The position numbers were made by a program, and so were the translations under genes. Source: Pseudomonas orientalis (GTDB lineage: Bacteria; Pseudomonadota; Gammaproteobacteria; Pseudomonadales; Pseudomonadaceae). Taken from it: a stretch of DNA of 64,000 bases. The notes under the pieces were generated by a model. It worked only from the letters and a program-made list of their open reading frames with translations. It did no database searches and had not been told where the DNA came from. Of the stretch, positions 35,671-45,800 are shown one piece after another (within the stretch, counting starts at the first letter, position 1; each line of letters starts with the position of its first letter). Where the stretch lies: contig NZ_JYLM01000007.1 in assembly GCF_001439815.1 (NCBI RefSeq), forward strand, positions 248,001 through 312,000, read 5' to 3'.

Positions 35671-36468
35671 ATGAAACTCAGTGCATACGAAACATCGGGG
35701 GGGTGTTGTTTGCCGGGCTGCTGGCGGGGCCTACCCAGGCGATGGTCCAGGAGATCACTGCGAAATTCAGGCCTGATCCCACCAACGTGAATATGAATCG
35801 GTTTGTCAACACAACGCCGGTGACGGGGTATTGTCAGACATACCCGTCGCTACGAACTGCGTACCCCCAACCCGCTGAGCATGTCGGCTGGGCAGTATTT
35901 CGGCAGTTTCAGTTACAGTCTTGGCCCCCATAAGGATTTCGACCTGGGCGATATAATGTTGCCTGATGACTCGGTACTGACCTTGAATTTCACCCTGGAC
36001 GTGGATCACATCCTCAAAATCGAACTGCCTCCCGGCGGCAACCGTGTGATCCTGCAACCCCAGGGCGGCTGGCAAGCCTGGCTCAATCAAGGCCGTCGCC
36101 CCACAAGATTGTTCCGCGACCAGACCTTCAGCATCTACTCCAGCGGGCGCTTCAAGATTAACCTTGAATGCGGCCTGGCAATCGGCAACACCTGTGGCCT
36201 GAGCAACAGCAATGGCGACCAGGTACCGCTGCAGGTGGGGGTGAGCCTGCCGTTTGGCTTGAACGATCAATACGGCCAAAGCCTCAGCAAACGCCCCTTG
36301 CGCCTCGACGGTTCCGGTACCGAATTGGTGCAGGCCACCCATTACGTGAGCAACCGGCCGGGCACCTTGCATTTCGAGGTGGGCAAGGACGATGTCGAGC
36401 AGATGCTCAAGTCGCCGGGCAGTACCTATTCGGGCCTGGTGACGGTGGTTTGGGATTCAGAGGTGTAG
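35671..36468 (+). pseudogene. second CS1 tip adhesin, broken
   Basis: A damaged copy of the tip-adhesin gene at 33074. The start ATG and the signal-peptide codons (LFAGLLAGPTQAMVQEIT) are in different frames, separated by a seven-G run at 35697-35703. Around 35840 the reading jumps from the N-terminal part (TTPVTGYCQTYP) to YELRTPNPLSM, which in the intact copy lies some 170 residues later, again with a frame change. From 35881 on, an intact 195-residue pilin domain remains open and is almost identical to the first copy. It lost most of the receptor-binding domain and is unlikely to make an adhesin. Confidence 0.8.
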
Positions 36469-36531
36469 GGCGCTGGCTTGTCAAACCGCAGCAGTGCGAC
36501 GACTCGACAGGCGCCCTGAACAGGTGAGCGA

Positions 36532-39500
36532 TCAGAAGGCAGGTGACATTCCCTTCACTCTCTTGAGTGCGAAGATCAATATTCCAACATTGCTAAAGGG
36601 TTTAGCTTTCAACTCATCCCAGCGGTCAATGAATAATTGCCCCTGCTCGCCCATTCTGATCGGTGTGGAAACGATATCTCCCGTTCTGGCGCGATGGAGC
36701 AGATTCATTTGTACCCCTGAAGAACGTTCGATCAGGAAGTCGCCTCTCTCTCGCAACCGTGAGCGCGGCGAAGTACGGATGGGGACGGCCGACATATTCC
36801 TTTCGGTCGTGATGGCTTCGATCAAGTCTTCCATCAGCAAGAAACGTCGGTCGGCCAGCGCCGGGAATTGTTCAATGTAAAACTGCTCCACATTATCCTT
36901 GTGTATAGGGCACGTCAGGATTTCTCCAGTCGCTGAACGGTGAAGGAGGTTGGCGCGGTTCGCTGAAGGCCTCTCGATCAGGAATTCACCGGTACGGCGC
37001 AGTTGCGCGACCGGCAGTGTTGCAGCAGAGGCGTTGGAAAAATACAGGTGCTCTTTCAGGCCACTTTGCAACTGCTCCAGCGTCAAGAAGCGTTTGTCGT
37101 TCAGTTGCGGCCAACGCCCGACAAAAAGCTGCCCACGGTCATCAATTTGAATGGGCGTGGACATAATTGCTCCACTGTCGGCACGGTGCAGCACATTGGC
37201 CTCGGTCGCTGAAGGCTGCTCTATCAGGAAATCGTCGACATTTCTCAGCCAGGCGCGATCAGGCTGGGGTGTCGCCTGCGGTGCGGGTTTGCCGGCAATA
37301 CCCACGTCCAGGTAGAAGTCGCTGCGCAGGGGCCTTGTGCCAGGAGAACCTGCGCCACCCTCGACGAACTCCCACGTACCTGGATGCGGCGGGCGTGCGC
37401 TGCTTGGGGCAACATCGCGTACCCTCAGGCTGACCGCATCCTGTAGTTGCGCGACGCCCGGAACACCTTGGTACATGTGGGCGTGGCTCTCGCCCATGAG
37501 CGCCACCCATTTATGCGCGCCCCGCGCCGCCTGATCGGCGTTGATCACCTCATTGGCGAAATAGTTGAACAGGGTTGTGCGCGCGTTGATGTCGCGCATC
37601 CCCCGCACGTGATAACTGGCCGTGCAATCCAGCGCCCGGACCCGTATGCCCGCTTTGTTCGCGGCCTTGATCACATAGGTGTAGCTGTCGGTGCCCGAGT
37701 AGTCCCTGCCCATATGCTTGAGCGTTTGCCTGGCCAGATAGCGATTGAGGTTGTGCGGCATGAACAGTGTGGTTTGAAAAGTCTCCAGGTCCAGCTGATG
37801 CAGATCGGTGAGCAGGTGTTCCAGGTACAGCGTCCTGACCCCTTGCTGCTTCAATAACTTCATATGGTTGATCAGCAAGCGTTTGCTCGATTGATCCGCA
37901 TGGGCTTCGCCGATGATCAGCCCGCGCTTGAGTTTGTACGCCTGTTTGATAAACGCCTCTTCACTGGCCGCCGCGGCAAGGCCTGTAAAGCTGGGACGCA
38001 CGGGTGGCGTGTAATTGGCAAACGCCGCTTTGGCGGCTGTATCCAACCGTTCACGGGTGGCCTTGAACGCCACGAACGCCTCTCTGTAAGGACCACTCTG
38101 GATAAAGTGGCTGCTCGTATCCAGGGTACTCGGTGTTCGCACCATATCGTCCAGGGTCGCCCTGAACGACGCCGGCAGATCAAACTTCGTGTAATGGGAC
38201 GGGGGAGGCGGGAGTGGCACAACTCCTGAAGTGCTGGCTCTAGGCAATGTTTGTGATGCGGTGACCATTGTCAGCCTGTAGTCGCCCCGGGAGAGTGCGG
38301 CACTGGATGTATCGGGCAGGACTCCCACCGCCTGGCCCGCAGCGACATCTTCAACACGAAGAGCCACGACATCTTGCAAGGCAGCCAGGCCCGGCACCTC
38401 GTCAGCCGTCCCGATGCGATTGTGATCAACCAGGGCGATCCAGCCTTCATCCGGGGCTTTCGCCGCAAGGGCCTTATGGGAGTAGAAGTTTCGAATGTTG
38501 GCGTTGCGCGGGATAAACCGTTCCTGGGACGAAAGCTCCAGTACATGCTCCATAAAGTAGGAACTGGAAGCGTCCACGCCTTCGATTGCGACATTGTGTT
38601 CGTGGGCTACTTGCATCAGCTTGCTGTAGGTAAACGGGGCATCCGGCTGCCAGCCTAAAGACGTGTCAACCCGCGCCAGGTGTGCCCTGATGCGCTGCAA
38701 GGCATACTTCAGATCGCCTTTTTCTTGCCTGTTGATAATTCTAAGCTTGTTGCGAAATACATCAGCAGGCAAGTTTTCGATGTACAGCCGCTTGAGTCCT
38801 TTGCTCACCAGTGCCGGCATGTTTTCAATCAGTAGCTGCTTACTGGCAACGCTGGCGTTGGCGGCGCCAATGATCAGTCCCTGCTTGAGTGGAAACAGGG
38901 TGGCAAGCACGGTAGACGGGCTGGAATCCGCCGCCAGTACCGGTAAAGGCGCGCGGGGCGGGCGTGCGGGTGGGGAGGTAAAGAACGCGTCCGCATCTTC
39001 GGTCAATTGCTTGACCTTATTGGCATAGCTGGTACCCAGTTCGCGAAACTCGAGGCGTAGCCAATCTTGTGTTGATTCTCTAATCGGGTCATCCGGACTG
39101 CTGGCGAGGCTTCGTGCCCTTTCAGGGTCCAGCGCCGCGCGGAAATTCGGCCCTTGCTCAGGTGTCATCTCGTAGCGGGCCAGCGGCTGTTCGATCTCCT
39201 CTTGGAGGACCTGATAGCTTCTTCTGCGAAACATTCCTCCCGCGACGCCGGAGCGTATCCAACGGCCCTCGGTATCCTGGTTGACCAGACGCGCGGTTGA
39301 CTGCATGTGCCCGCTGAGTGGGTCATGACGAAACAGCAAATATCGGCCCAGGGCGTCCGGTGTGTCCCTGACCCAGTATTGGCTGCCATCGAACAGCACC
39401 GGCTTCATTGCAGCAGCAAGGCCAGGGTCGACCTCATTGAGCAGCGTGGCCTGCCTTGCCACCTTGGTGGCCGGCCTGATGGGCAGTGCGTTGAGCGTAC

Positions 39501-42500
39501 CTGTAAGGGCAGGGCGCAAATCGAACAACACCGCACCGCCCAGATTGGCCAGGTAGCCGATGTAGTGTTGCAGGGCGGCGACCGTGTCGCCCTGTTGATA
39601 GGCGTTGATGGCGAGCATCGCGTCCTTGAACGCCAGCAAGCTGCCCAGGCCCAGGCTTAACGCGGGAAAGGGGATAGTGGCGATGGCGGTGACCAGTTCG
39701 ACGCACGTCCAGAGAATCCCCATGATCATGTCTGTGCGATTGACGGTGGTGGCAGTCACATCATCTATCTTGCGCTGCAACACCATGTCGTAGAGATCAC
39801 TGCGCAGGTCGATCAGGGTGGTGGCGGGAATAGTCGGGTCATAACGCGCCGGGCTTGGGGTCGTACGGTCAATGGTCTCTGGTAAACCCCCGCGAGCGGT
39901 CTTCAGGAAACTCCCGATACGGGTCCTGGATTGGATCGCCACCCGACCATTGAGATAATCCGATACACCGTCGACTTTTTTCAGCCAGTAGTTGAACAGC
40001 TTCGCCTCACGAAAGTCGATGCCATCGGGTGCGTTGGGGGTGTACAGCAACACCGGGTTGTCTGCATGGCTGAACAGGTAGGTGCCCATCACCCAATCGC
40101 CGTCTATCGTCAGACGATGCACCCAATACGCGTTGCGGGTCGTAACGGCCGTGTCGCCAAGGCTGTCGATAGCACGCTCCAGCCAGGTCAGATCAGCCCG
40201 GGTGATATGGCCGCGCAGGCAGCAATCGAGCGCTGCGTATTTCATCTGCAACTGGGTGATTGCCAACGTGGCGTCGCGCCGTTTGGCATAGCCTGGACTG
40301 CTTGCGCTTTGCAATTTAGCGCGCACTTCGTCGGTGTAACGTTGGCCGATCCACACACCGCTCACCGAGCGTGAAACGTTCTGTGGGGTCAGGCGACTCA
40401 GGTCCACGCCTTCCGGCCCGCTGAAGGTGGCCGAGGTGGAAAATTTCGCGTCGATGAAGCCGACGTTATCCGTGTACCCGTCCCTGTAAAGGCGGGTATA
40501 GGAGAGAGGCTGCGGCTTGCCGCCCAACAGCGGCCAGGGCGCCGACACGTAGACGGTGTCCGGGTCAATATCATTCTGGCTGCGGCCCAGCAGGGTGTTC
40601 AGGCTGAGTTTGGCTTTGTCGTGCAGATAAGTATTGAAGGCGACGAAGTTCGCTTCTGAATCAGGCGCGGCGTTATAGGTGCGCAGAGCGCCCTGCGCAT
40701 CCTCGGCAAGGCTGGTCAAGCGCGCCCGGTCGGTCGCCGAGGCCTGGCGATACCAGAGCGGGGTGCTGTATTCGTAGTCGTCCTGCGCGGTGCTGTGTGA
40801 ATGCACGACCATGGCGTCCAGGCAGACCGTGTGCGAGCACAAAGGGCCGAATGTCACCTCTGCGTGTTCCCCAGCGTCGGGCCGCAAACTCAGTCCGGCG
40901 AGGAAGGTACCCATCTTCGGGCGAAAACGCAGCGGGCATTGCTCCAGCAAGTAATCGCTCATGGTGAGCCCCTTGAACCGGGTTTTATCATCGGCCCAAG
41001 CGATGATGTGCGCCTGGCATTCGCGCTCGGTGCTGAAGGCCAGAAACTGTCGCTCGCGCGGCGAATCCGGGGTGCACAACAACAAGCGTCGGGTCTGGCC
41101 GGCGGGATCCTCCTCGCGCAATAACCACAGGTCTTTGAGTTGTGCCCCGTGCAGCAGCACGGTTCGCGCGCAAAGACGCGGGTTGGTGCCGGCTCGCAGG
41201 GCTTCGAACAATGTGTGGTCGGCTTGGCTCAGATCGCCGCGCAATCGGGCGGTAAACGCGAGCAATATCAGGCGCTGATCAAACAGGTCGCGGGCCGCCC
41301 TTTTGAATTCAGGTTCGGCCCCCCGTTCTTTTAGCCGTGCGGCAAACTCCAGGCGCGATTGCAGGCCAGGCTCGCGCAGCAGATCGAGCAGGCTCTGCGC
41401 GTCCAGATCGGCGTGCTCGCCTTGCAGAGCTGCACCCGCATAAGTCAGGGTGGTCTGCGTCAAAAAGTCAGAACCGGGAAGTTCGTCGCCGGTGTGCAGC
41501 CCTGTATAGCTCAAGTCCACCAGGTTGCGGGTCTGCTCATAAATGCCGACATGGGTAACGTTGCGTCGGGTGGTGATTTGCAGGTGACGCGGATCCAGAG
41601 TGTGAATCTCCAGTTCTTCATCCAGATATTCAACCAACTGGAAATTCGCCAGGGCTTGAGGAGAGGCGGCAGGCCCCAGCAGTTCGATAAAGGTTGTGCG
41701 GGCCTGATTGTAATGCTGTATGCACCGACTCAGGGTTTCCTGGTCCGTTGACGCAGCGCTGCGATACCAATCGGGCAGACCGTTGTACAGGCTTCGCTCC
41801 AGCAACCGTTGACGCCTGAACGCCAGGCGTAGCGACAAGTCCGGCAGCGCTGCTTTCACCGCATTCTCCAACGCTGACTTGAGCAGCATCGCATCGTGCA
41901 GGGGGTTTTCAACCAGGCTTAACGCCAACGCTATGTCCTGGCGGCGCTTATCGATGATTGCGTTGTAGGTATGTTCGAACAATGGCTCGCCTTCAATACG
42001 CTGCAATTGCAATGGCCAGATATCGACGACATCCAGCGCCTGATAGTGCGCAGGCAAGTGACGGCAGAACTCCTTGTGGCCTGCCGGCAGGGCCAGGGTC
42101 GCCTTGAGGCGCTGGTCGAGTTGCGCCAACGAGTCGAATGTCTCCAGACCGCGGCTTGGGGTAAACAGCACGACTTGGCCGAGATCTTCGCCCGACGTCA
42201 GGCTGTCCACGCCAGGGCTGGACTTGCGTGTGAGCACAAAGGCTCCGGCAAACGTTACGGTATTGTCCCGGTAGCTGAAATTGAGCGCGTACATGCCCGG
42301 TCGAAAGCTCGGCCCTCGGGCGCAGTTCTCAACCATAAGCTGTTCGGCGGGGGACAGCAGGTAGTCACGCACATCCAGCTTGGCCTGTTGTTCCAGCGCG
42401 TGAGCGCCCACCGTCGAAATCAGATAACTTTTGCGACCCTGGCCGTCCACCGTGCTGGTTTCGTCCAGGGTTTGCAGCTGGTTGTTCAGGTCGGCTTTGA

Positions 42501-42756
42501 GCGTCGCGAGCAGCGTCTTGCCTGCCTCCTGGGTGAGGTCAGCCTCCTCCAGCGCTTCAAAAAGCTTGCGTGCCTGGTTCAGGAACTGTTCGTTGGCGAT
42601 GCTCAGGGTGGTGTTCAGTTTCTCCAGCGCCAGCAGTTCAGGAGGTAAGACGACGGGACGCCTGGTTTGGCTGCGCAGGCTTGGGGCAATTTCAAGCAGA
42701 TGGGTGTGCAGTTCCTGGTGCGTCGGTGACGCGGGGGGGAGGTTTGACGTGCTCAT
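36532..42756 (-). CDS. giant dermonecrotic-toxin-like protein with two ChaN/Tiki-like domains
   Basis: A 2074-residue protein without signal peptide. The first ~1000 residues resemble the N-terminal regions of pseudomonad dermonecrotic-toxin-like proteins (DUF6543 type). A hydrophobic stretch lies at about 1007-1050 (IMGILWTCVELVTAIATIPF), a possible membrane-insertion segment. Two homologous domains follow: copy 1 begins GLIIGAANASVASKQLLI (~1297), copy 2 GLIIGEAHADQSSKRLLI (~1613) with a later GESHAHM (~1755), a pattern like ChaN/EreA/Tiki-type effector domains. Copy 1 lacks both GEAH and GESH. Three ~82-residue repeats (xxFLIE...LLHR) start near 1840, 1923 and 2005. Start ATG 42756 follows GAGG. 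It lies 89 bases after the NEL gene, same strand. Target and delivery are unknown. Confidence 0.75.
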   Translation of the reverse strand: MSTSNLPPASPTHQELHTHLLEIAPSLRSQTRRPVVLPPELLALEKLNTTLSIANEQFLNQARKLFEALEEADLTQEAGKTLLATLKADLNNQLQTLDETSTVDGQGRKSYLISTVGAHALEQQAKLDVRDYLLSPAEQLMVENCARGPSFRPGMYALNFSYRDNTVTFAGAFVLTRKSSPGVDSLTSGEDLGQVVLFTPSRGLETFDSLAQLDQRLKATLALPAGHKEFCRHLPAHYQALDVVDIWPLQLQRIEGEPLFEHTYNAIIDKRRQDIALALSLVENPLHDAMLLKSALENAVKAALPDLSLRLAFRRQRLLERSLYNGLPDWYRSAASTDQETLSRCIQHYNQARTTFIELLGPAASPQALANFQLVEYLDEELEIHTLDPRHLQITTRRNVTHVGIYEQTRNLVDLSYTGLHTGDELPGSDFLTQTTLTYAGAALQGEHADLDAQSLLDLLREPGLQSRLEFAARLKERGAEPEFKRAARDLFDQRLILLAFTARLRGDLSQADHTLFEALRAGTNPRLCARTVLLHGAQLKDLWLLREEDPAGQTRRLLLCTPDSPRERQFLAFSTERECQAHIIAWADDKTRFKGLTMSDYLLEQCPLRFRPKMGTFLAGLSLRPDAGEHAEVTFGPLCSHTVCLDAMVVHSHSTAQDDYEYSTPLWYRQASATDRARLTSLAEDAQGALRTYNAAPDSEANFVAFNTYLHDKAKLSLNTLLGRSQNDIDPDTVYVSAPWPLLGGKPQPLSYTRLYRDGYTDNVGFIDAKFSTSATFSGPEGVDLSRLTPQNVSRSVSGVWIGQRYTDEVRAKLQSASSPGYAKRRDATLAITQLQMKYAALDCCLRGHITRADLTWLERAIDSLGDTAVTTRNAYWVHRLTIDGDWVMGTYLFSHADNPVLLYTPNAPDGIDFREAKLFNYWLKKVDGVSDYLNGRVAIQSRTRIGSFLKTARGGLPETIDRTTPSPARYDPTIPATTLIDLRSDLYDMVLQRKIDDVTATTVNRTDMIMGILWTCVELVTAIATIPFPALSLGLGSLLAFKDAMLAINAYQQGDTVAALQHYIGYLANLGGAVLFDLRPALTGTLNALPIRPATKVARQATLLNEVDPGLAAAMKPVLFDGSQYWVRDTPDALGRYLLFRHDPLSGHMQSTARLVNQDTEGRWIRSGVAGGMFRRRSYQVLQEEIEQPLARYEMTPEQGPNFRAALDPERARSLASSPDDPIRESTQDWLRLEFRELGTSYANKVKQLTEDADAFFTSPPARPPRAPLPVLAADSSPSTVLATLFPLKQGLIIGAANASVASKQLLIENMPALVSKGLKRLYIENLPADVFRNKLRIINRQEKGDLKYALQRIRAHLARVDTSLGWQPDAPFTYSKLMQVAHEHNVAIEGVDASSSYFMEHVLELSSQERFIPRNANIRNFYSHKALAAKAPDEGWIALVDHNRIGTADEVPGLAALQDVVALRVEDVAAGQAVGVLPDTSSAALSRGDYRLTMVTASQTLPRASTSGVVPLPPPPSHYTKFDLPASFRATLDDMVRTPSTLDTSSHFIQSGPYREAFVAFKATRERLDTAAKAAFANYTPPVRPSFTGLAAAASEEAFIKQAYKLKRGLIIGEAHADQSSKRLLINHMKLLKQQGVRTLYLEHLLTDLHQLDLETFQTTLFMPHNLNRYLARQTLKHMGRDYSGTDSYTYVIKAANKAGIRVRALDCTASYHVRGMRDINARTTLFNYFANEVINADQAARGAHKWVALMGESHAHMYQGVPGVAQLQDAVSLRVRDVAPSSARPPHPGTWEFVEGGAGSPGTRPLRSDFYLDVGIAGKPAPQATPQPDRAWLRNVDDFLIEQPSATEANVLHRADSGAIMSTPIQIDDRGQLFVGRWPQLNDKRFLTLEQLQSGLKEHLYFSNASAATLPVAQLRRTGEFLIERPSANRANLLHRSATGEILTCPIHKDNVEQFYIEQFPALADRRFLLMEDLIEAITTERNMSAVPIRTSPRSRLRERGDFLIERSSGVQMNLLHRARTGDIVSTPIRMGEQGQLFIDRWDELKAKPFSNVGILIFALKRVKGMSPAF

Positions 42757-42845
42757 GGGCACTGTCCTCATGCTGATGGAATGAAGCAGCAGCATGAGGT
42801 GCAGACAAGTTATAGCGGAGGTAACTATTCCAAGCGTCAATCCCG

Positions 42846-45800
42846 TTATGCGGCGCGGTTGCTACGCCCTGTATCACGGGCGAGCGCCTGTCGGGTCAGT
42901 TGGCGCATCCATTCCTTTTCGCTGTAGCCCAAGTCGTTGAGCAGGCGGTTATACAGCTCCTCGGGCTGCTCCTGAGCGGTTTGCAGGTCGTCAAGTTGCA
43001 GGAAACGGTCGGAGTACAGCTGTTCATTCTCACGATAAGCCTGATCGTGGCTGTCGCGCAGGTACTGTTCCCAATAGGGCTCCAGCAACATTTGATTGAC
43101 CAGTCCGTCGCCTTCGCCCAGTTCCATTACCTTGTCGTAGGCAGCGTTGACCTGTTCAGCGCTGACGTTGGCGGTGGTGCGGTACAGCATGTGATTGGAA
43201 ATCCAGGGCAAGTCCAGCCTGGCCGCGAGATCGGTCTGGTACGCGAGGTGAACATCCACTTCATCGACCTCCCCAGGCACGCCGTTGCGCACGTCCGACC
43301 TGAACCGTTGCCCGAGGCCGCCGTCGGCCACCGGTCGCAGGCGGTGGGCGATGTCTTCGCCGACCACCTTGCCCAGCAGTTTGAGGCGCGCACTGCCTTT
43401 GGCCAGGGTGACCAGTTTGTCCTCGCACTCGGCGGCGGACGACGAGTAACGCAAGGCTTCGCTGGCCATGACCTCGATGCCCATTTCATTGAAAATCTGC
43501 GCCCCGGCGTCGGCGCACAAACCGGGGAAACTGGACATCTTGAACAAGCGCCCGCGCAGCGGGGTGTCTTCGTGGGCGGCACGTATCAATCGCCAGACTC
43601 TTTGTGTCATGGCTCTGCGGTTATCGTCGTAGCGCAGGCGGTCCTCGCCGAGCTCAAAAAACTCGGGCGGCTCGAGGAAGCGGATCACTTCGAAAAAGCC
43701 CTGGGAGCCGTGTTCCTGTTCGACCGCGTTCCATACCTGTTCTGCGATGGCGCGGATGTGGTCGTCAGTGGTTTCCAGCAGCCACGGACCGCTGTTGCCC
43801 AATGGCTCGTAGGTGCGGTTGGGATCCAGGCCGGCGGCGGTTCGGTAATGCTCATAGCGCACCAGCGACTCGACAGACAAGGCGTTTCGATCCAGGCGGG
43901 CGCGGGCAATCAAACGGGCTTGGGGAGTCCCTGGGGTGGCATTCGGCAGCGCGTCGATGGGGTTGGCGCGCAGATCGAGCAAAAAACCGTCATCGCGTGG
44001 GTGGGCGAACAGGCCGCGTGGCCACCGAGTGATGGCGCTGCGGCTCAAGCCCAGATGGCGCAACGTGGGCATCAAGCTGATGTCGGGTGTCAGTACCAAC
44101 GGGTTGTTGCTCAGATCAAGGCGTTCCAGGCGGCGGGCTTTCCTGAGGCTGCGTACATCGTCCGGGCTGAGCGTCAGGTCATTGCCGCTCAGGTCGAGCT
44201 CTTTGAGCGAACGCATTTGCGTCAGTGCAGGGGGCAGATCCATGAGCTTGTTGGCATGCAGGTCCAGGCTGCGCAGGCTCGGGAAGTGTTTGAGAAAGTC
44301 GCTGTGCTGCGGGCTGAACTCGGTGTTGCTCAGGTTCAGGGCGGTCACGTGTTCGAAGCTGGCGCTCAGCCGGGGCAGTGTCGATGGCAGCGGCCAGCCG
44401 TGCAGATCCAGGCGCGCGCCACTTTGAGTGTGGCCGAACGTATCGGTGTGTTGCGCAAACCGGTCGCCCCAGCATCGCTCGATGGCCACGGACAGACGCC
44501 TTCTCCTGGCTTTTTCCGTACGATCGTCCCGACTGCCTATGGCCTGGCGGGTCGGGCTGTCTTTCCAGGTTTGCAGTTCGACATGCAACCTTTGTTTTTC
44601 CTCGGTCAATTCGTTGAGCAGGCTGCGCATTTGTGGCGCGGGGACGCTGTCGATAAAAAGGTCCAGGCGCTGTTCGTTGAGCGTGGGAAACAGCAGTTGC
44701 AAGGTTTGCCGGGCATGTTGATCAGAGGTCTCGACAGGCAGATCGGCGCAGCGACTGATACCGCCGCCGCCCAGCAGCTGCAAGGTTTCCAGATCGGCAC
44801 GCCGGTACACCGGCGGCTCAGCGAGCACCACGCGCCGCTCGGCCAGTGATTCATTCTGCTGCATCAGCCACTCCTTGAAGGCATCGCCTTGGCCGGACGT
44901 GTAGCCCAGCTGCCGGGTTTTCTCGGCGGGCAATGCACCGAGGAGCGCTTCGTAGAAGTCGGTATATGAGGCCCGTCGCGTGTTGGCCTGGTCGAACAGG
45001 TCATAACCGCGCAGAGTCGGTACCAACGTTCGTCGAGTGCTTGCATCGGCAGGTCCGGCCTCACAACGCAAGGTCCCGGTCGGTGTCCGCTCACGGACCT
45101 GGAGGTGCAGATCGGCAAAGCTGTCACTGTGGAATTTGAGGGTGTTCAGCGCCAGTTGCTCCGTGGCAACCGGCAAGGGGAGCGCTGCGTAGAAGCCTTC
45201 GAAAGCGCGCACCGACTGCGCGGCCACGTCCAGCTCACGGGCCTGGTTATGCAGGCGCAGCGGCAGGCGGTGCTGCGCCATGGCGGCGTGTTCTTCACGG
45301 TTGGCGGTACTGAGCAGGCGTGTCTCCATGGCCATGTCCAGGTGCGGGAAGGATTGGCGCAGCAGCAGGTGTTCCGGGTCGTCCGTCAGCTCCCATGTCT
45401 GGTGATAGACGTTGTCGGCGAAATCCCGGCGCCAGCGCACTACGTGGTCGGCCAATTGATCGCGCAGGTGTTGCACCCGTTGCGCTGGCGCGATGTCGGC
45501 ACCCAGCAACTGACGCGTGTCGGCGTCGTCGAGAAAGTCCAGCACATGCTCGGGCAGTTGACCGGACATTACCTGGGCGAAACCGAGCGGCAGGGTATCG
45601 GCGGGCGCGGCATCCGGGTTGCCGACCTTGATGCTGCGTCCGGACAAATCCGGGTTGAGGAAGACGTTGATCGCTTTGTCAGTGGGCCAGCCCTCAAGCT
45701 CGGTGACGGTTTGTATGAACCAGTCCGATGACGGATCGAGTGCCAGTGGTTTCCCCGTCCGAATCCTCTGGCTGGCGATAGCAGGGTAAGCCTGGGCCTC

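Noticed and set aside
35697..35703. Seven-G run as a phase-variation switch in the second tip adhesin
   Set aside because: One extra G would restore the first frame, but the large internal deletion with a second frame change would still leave the gene broken.
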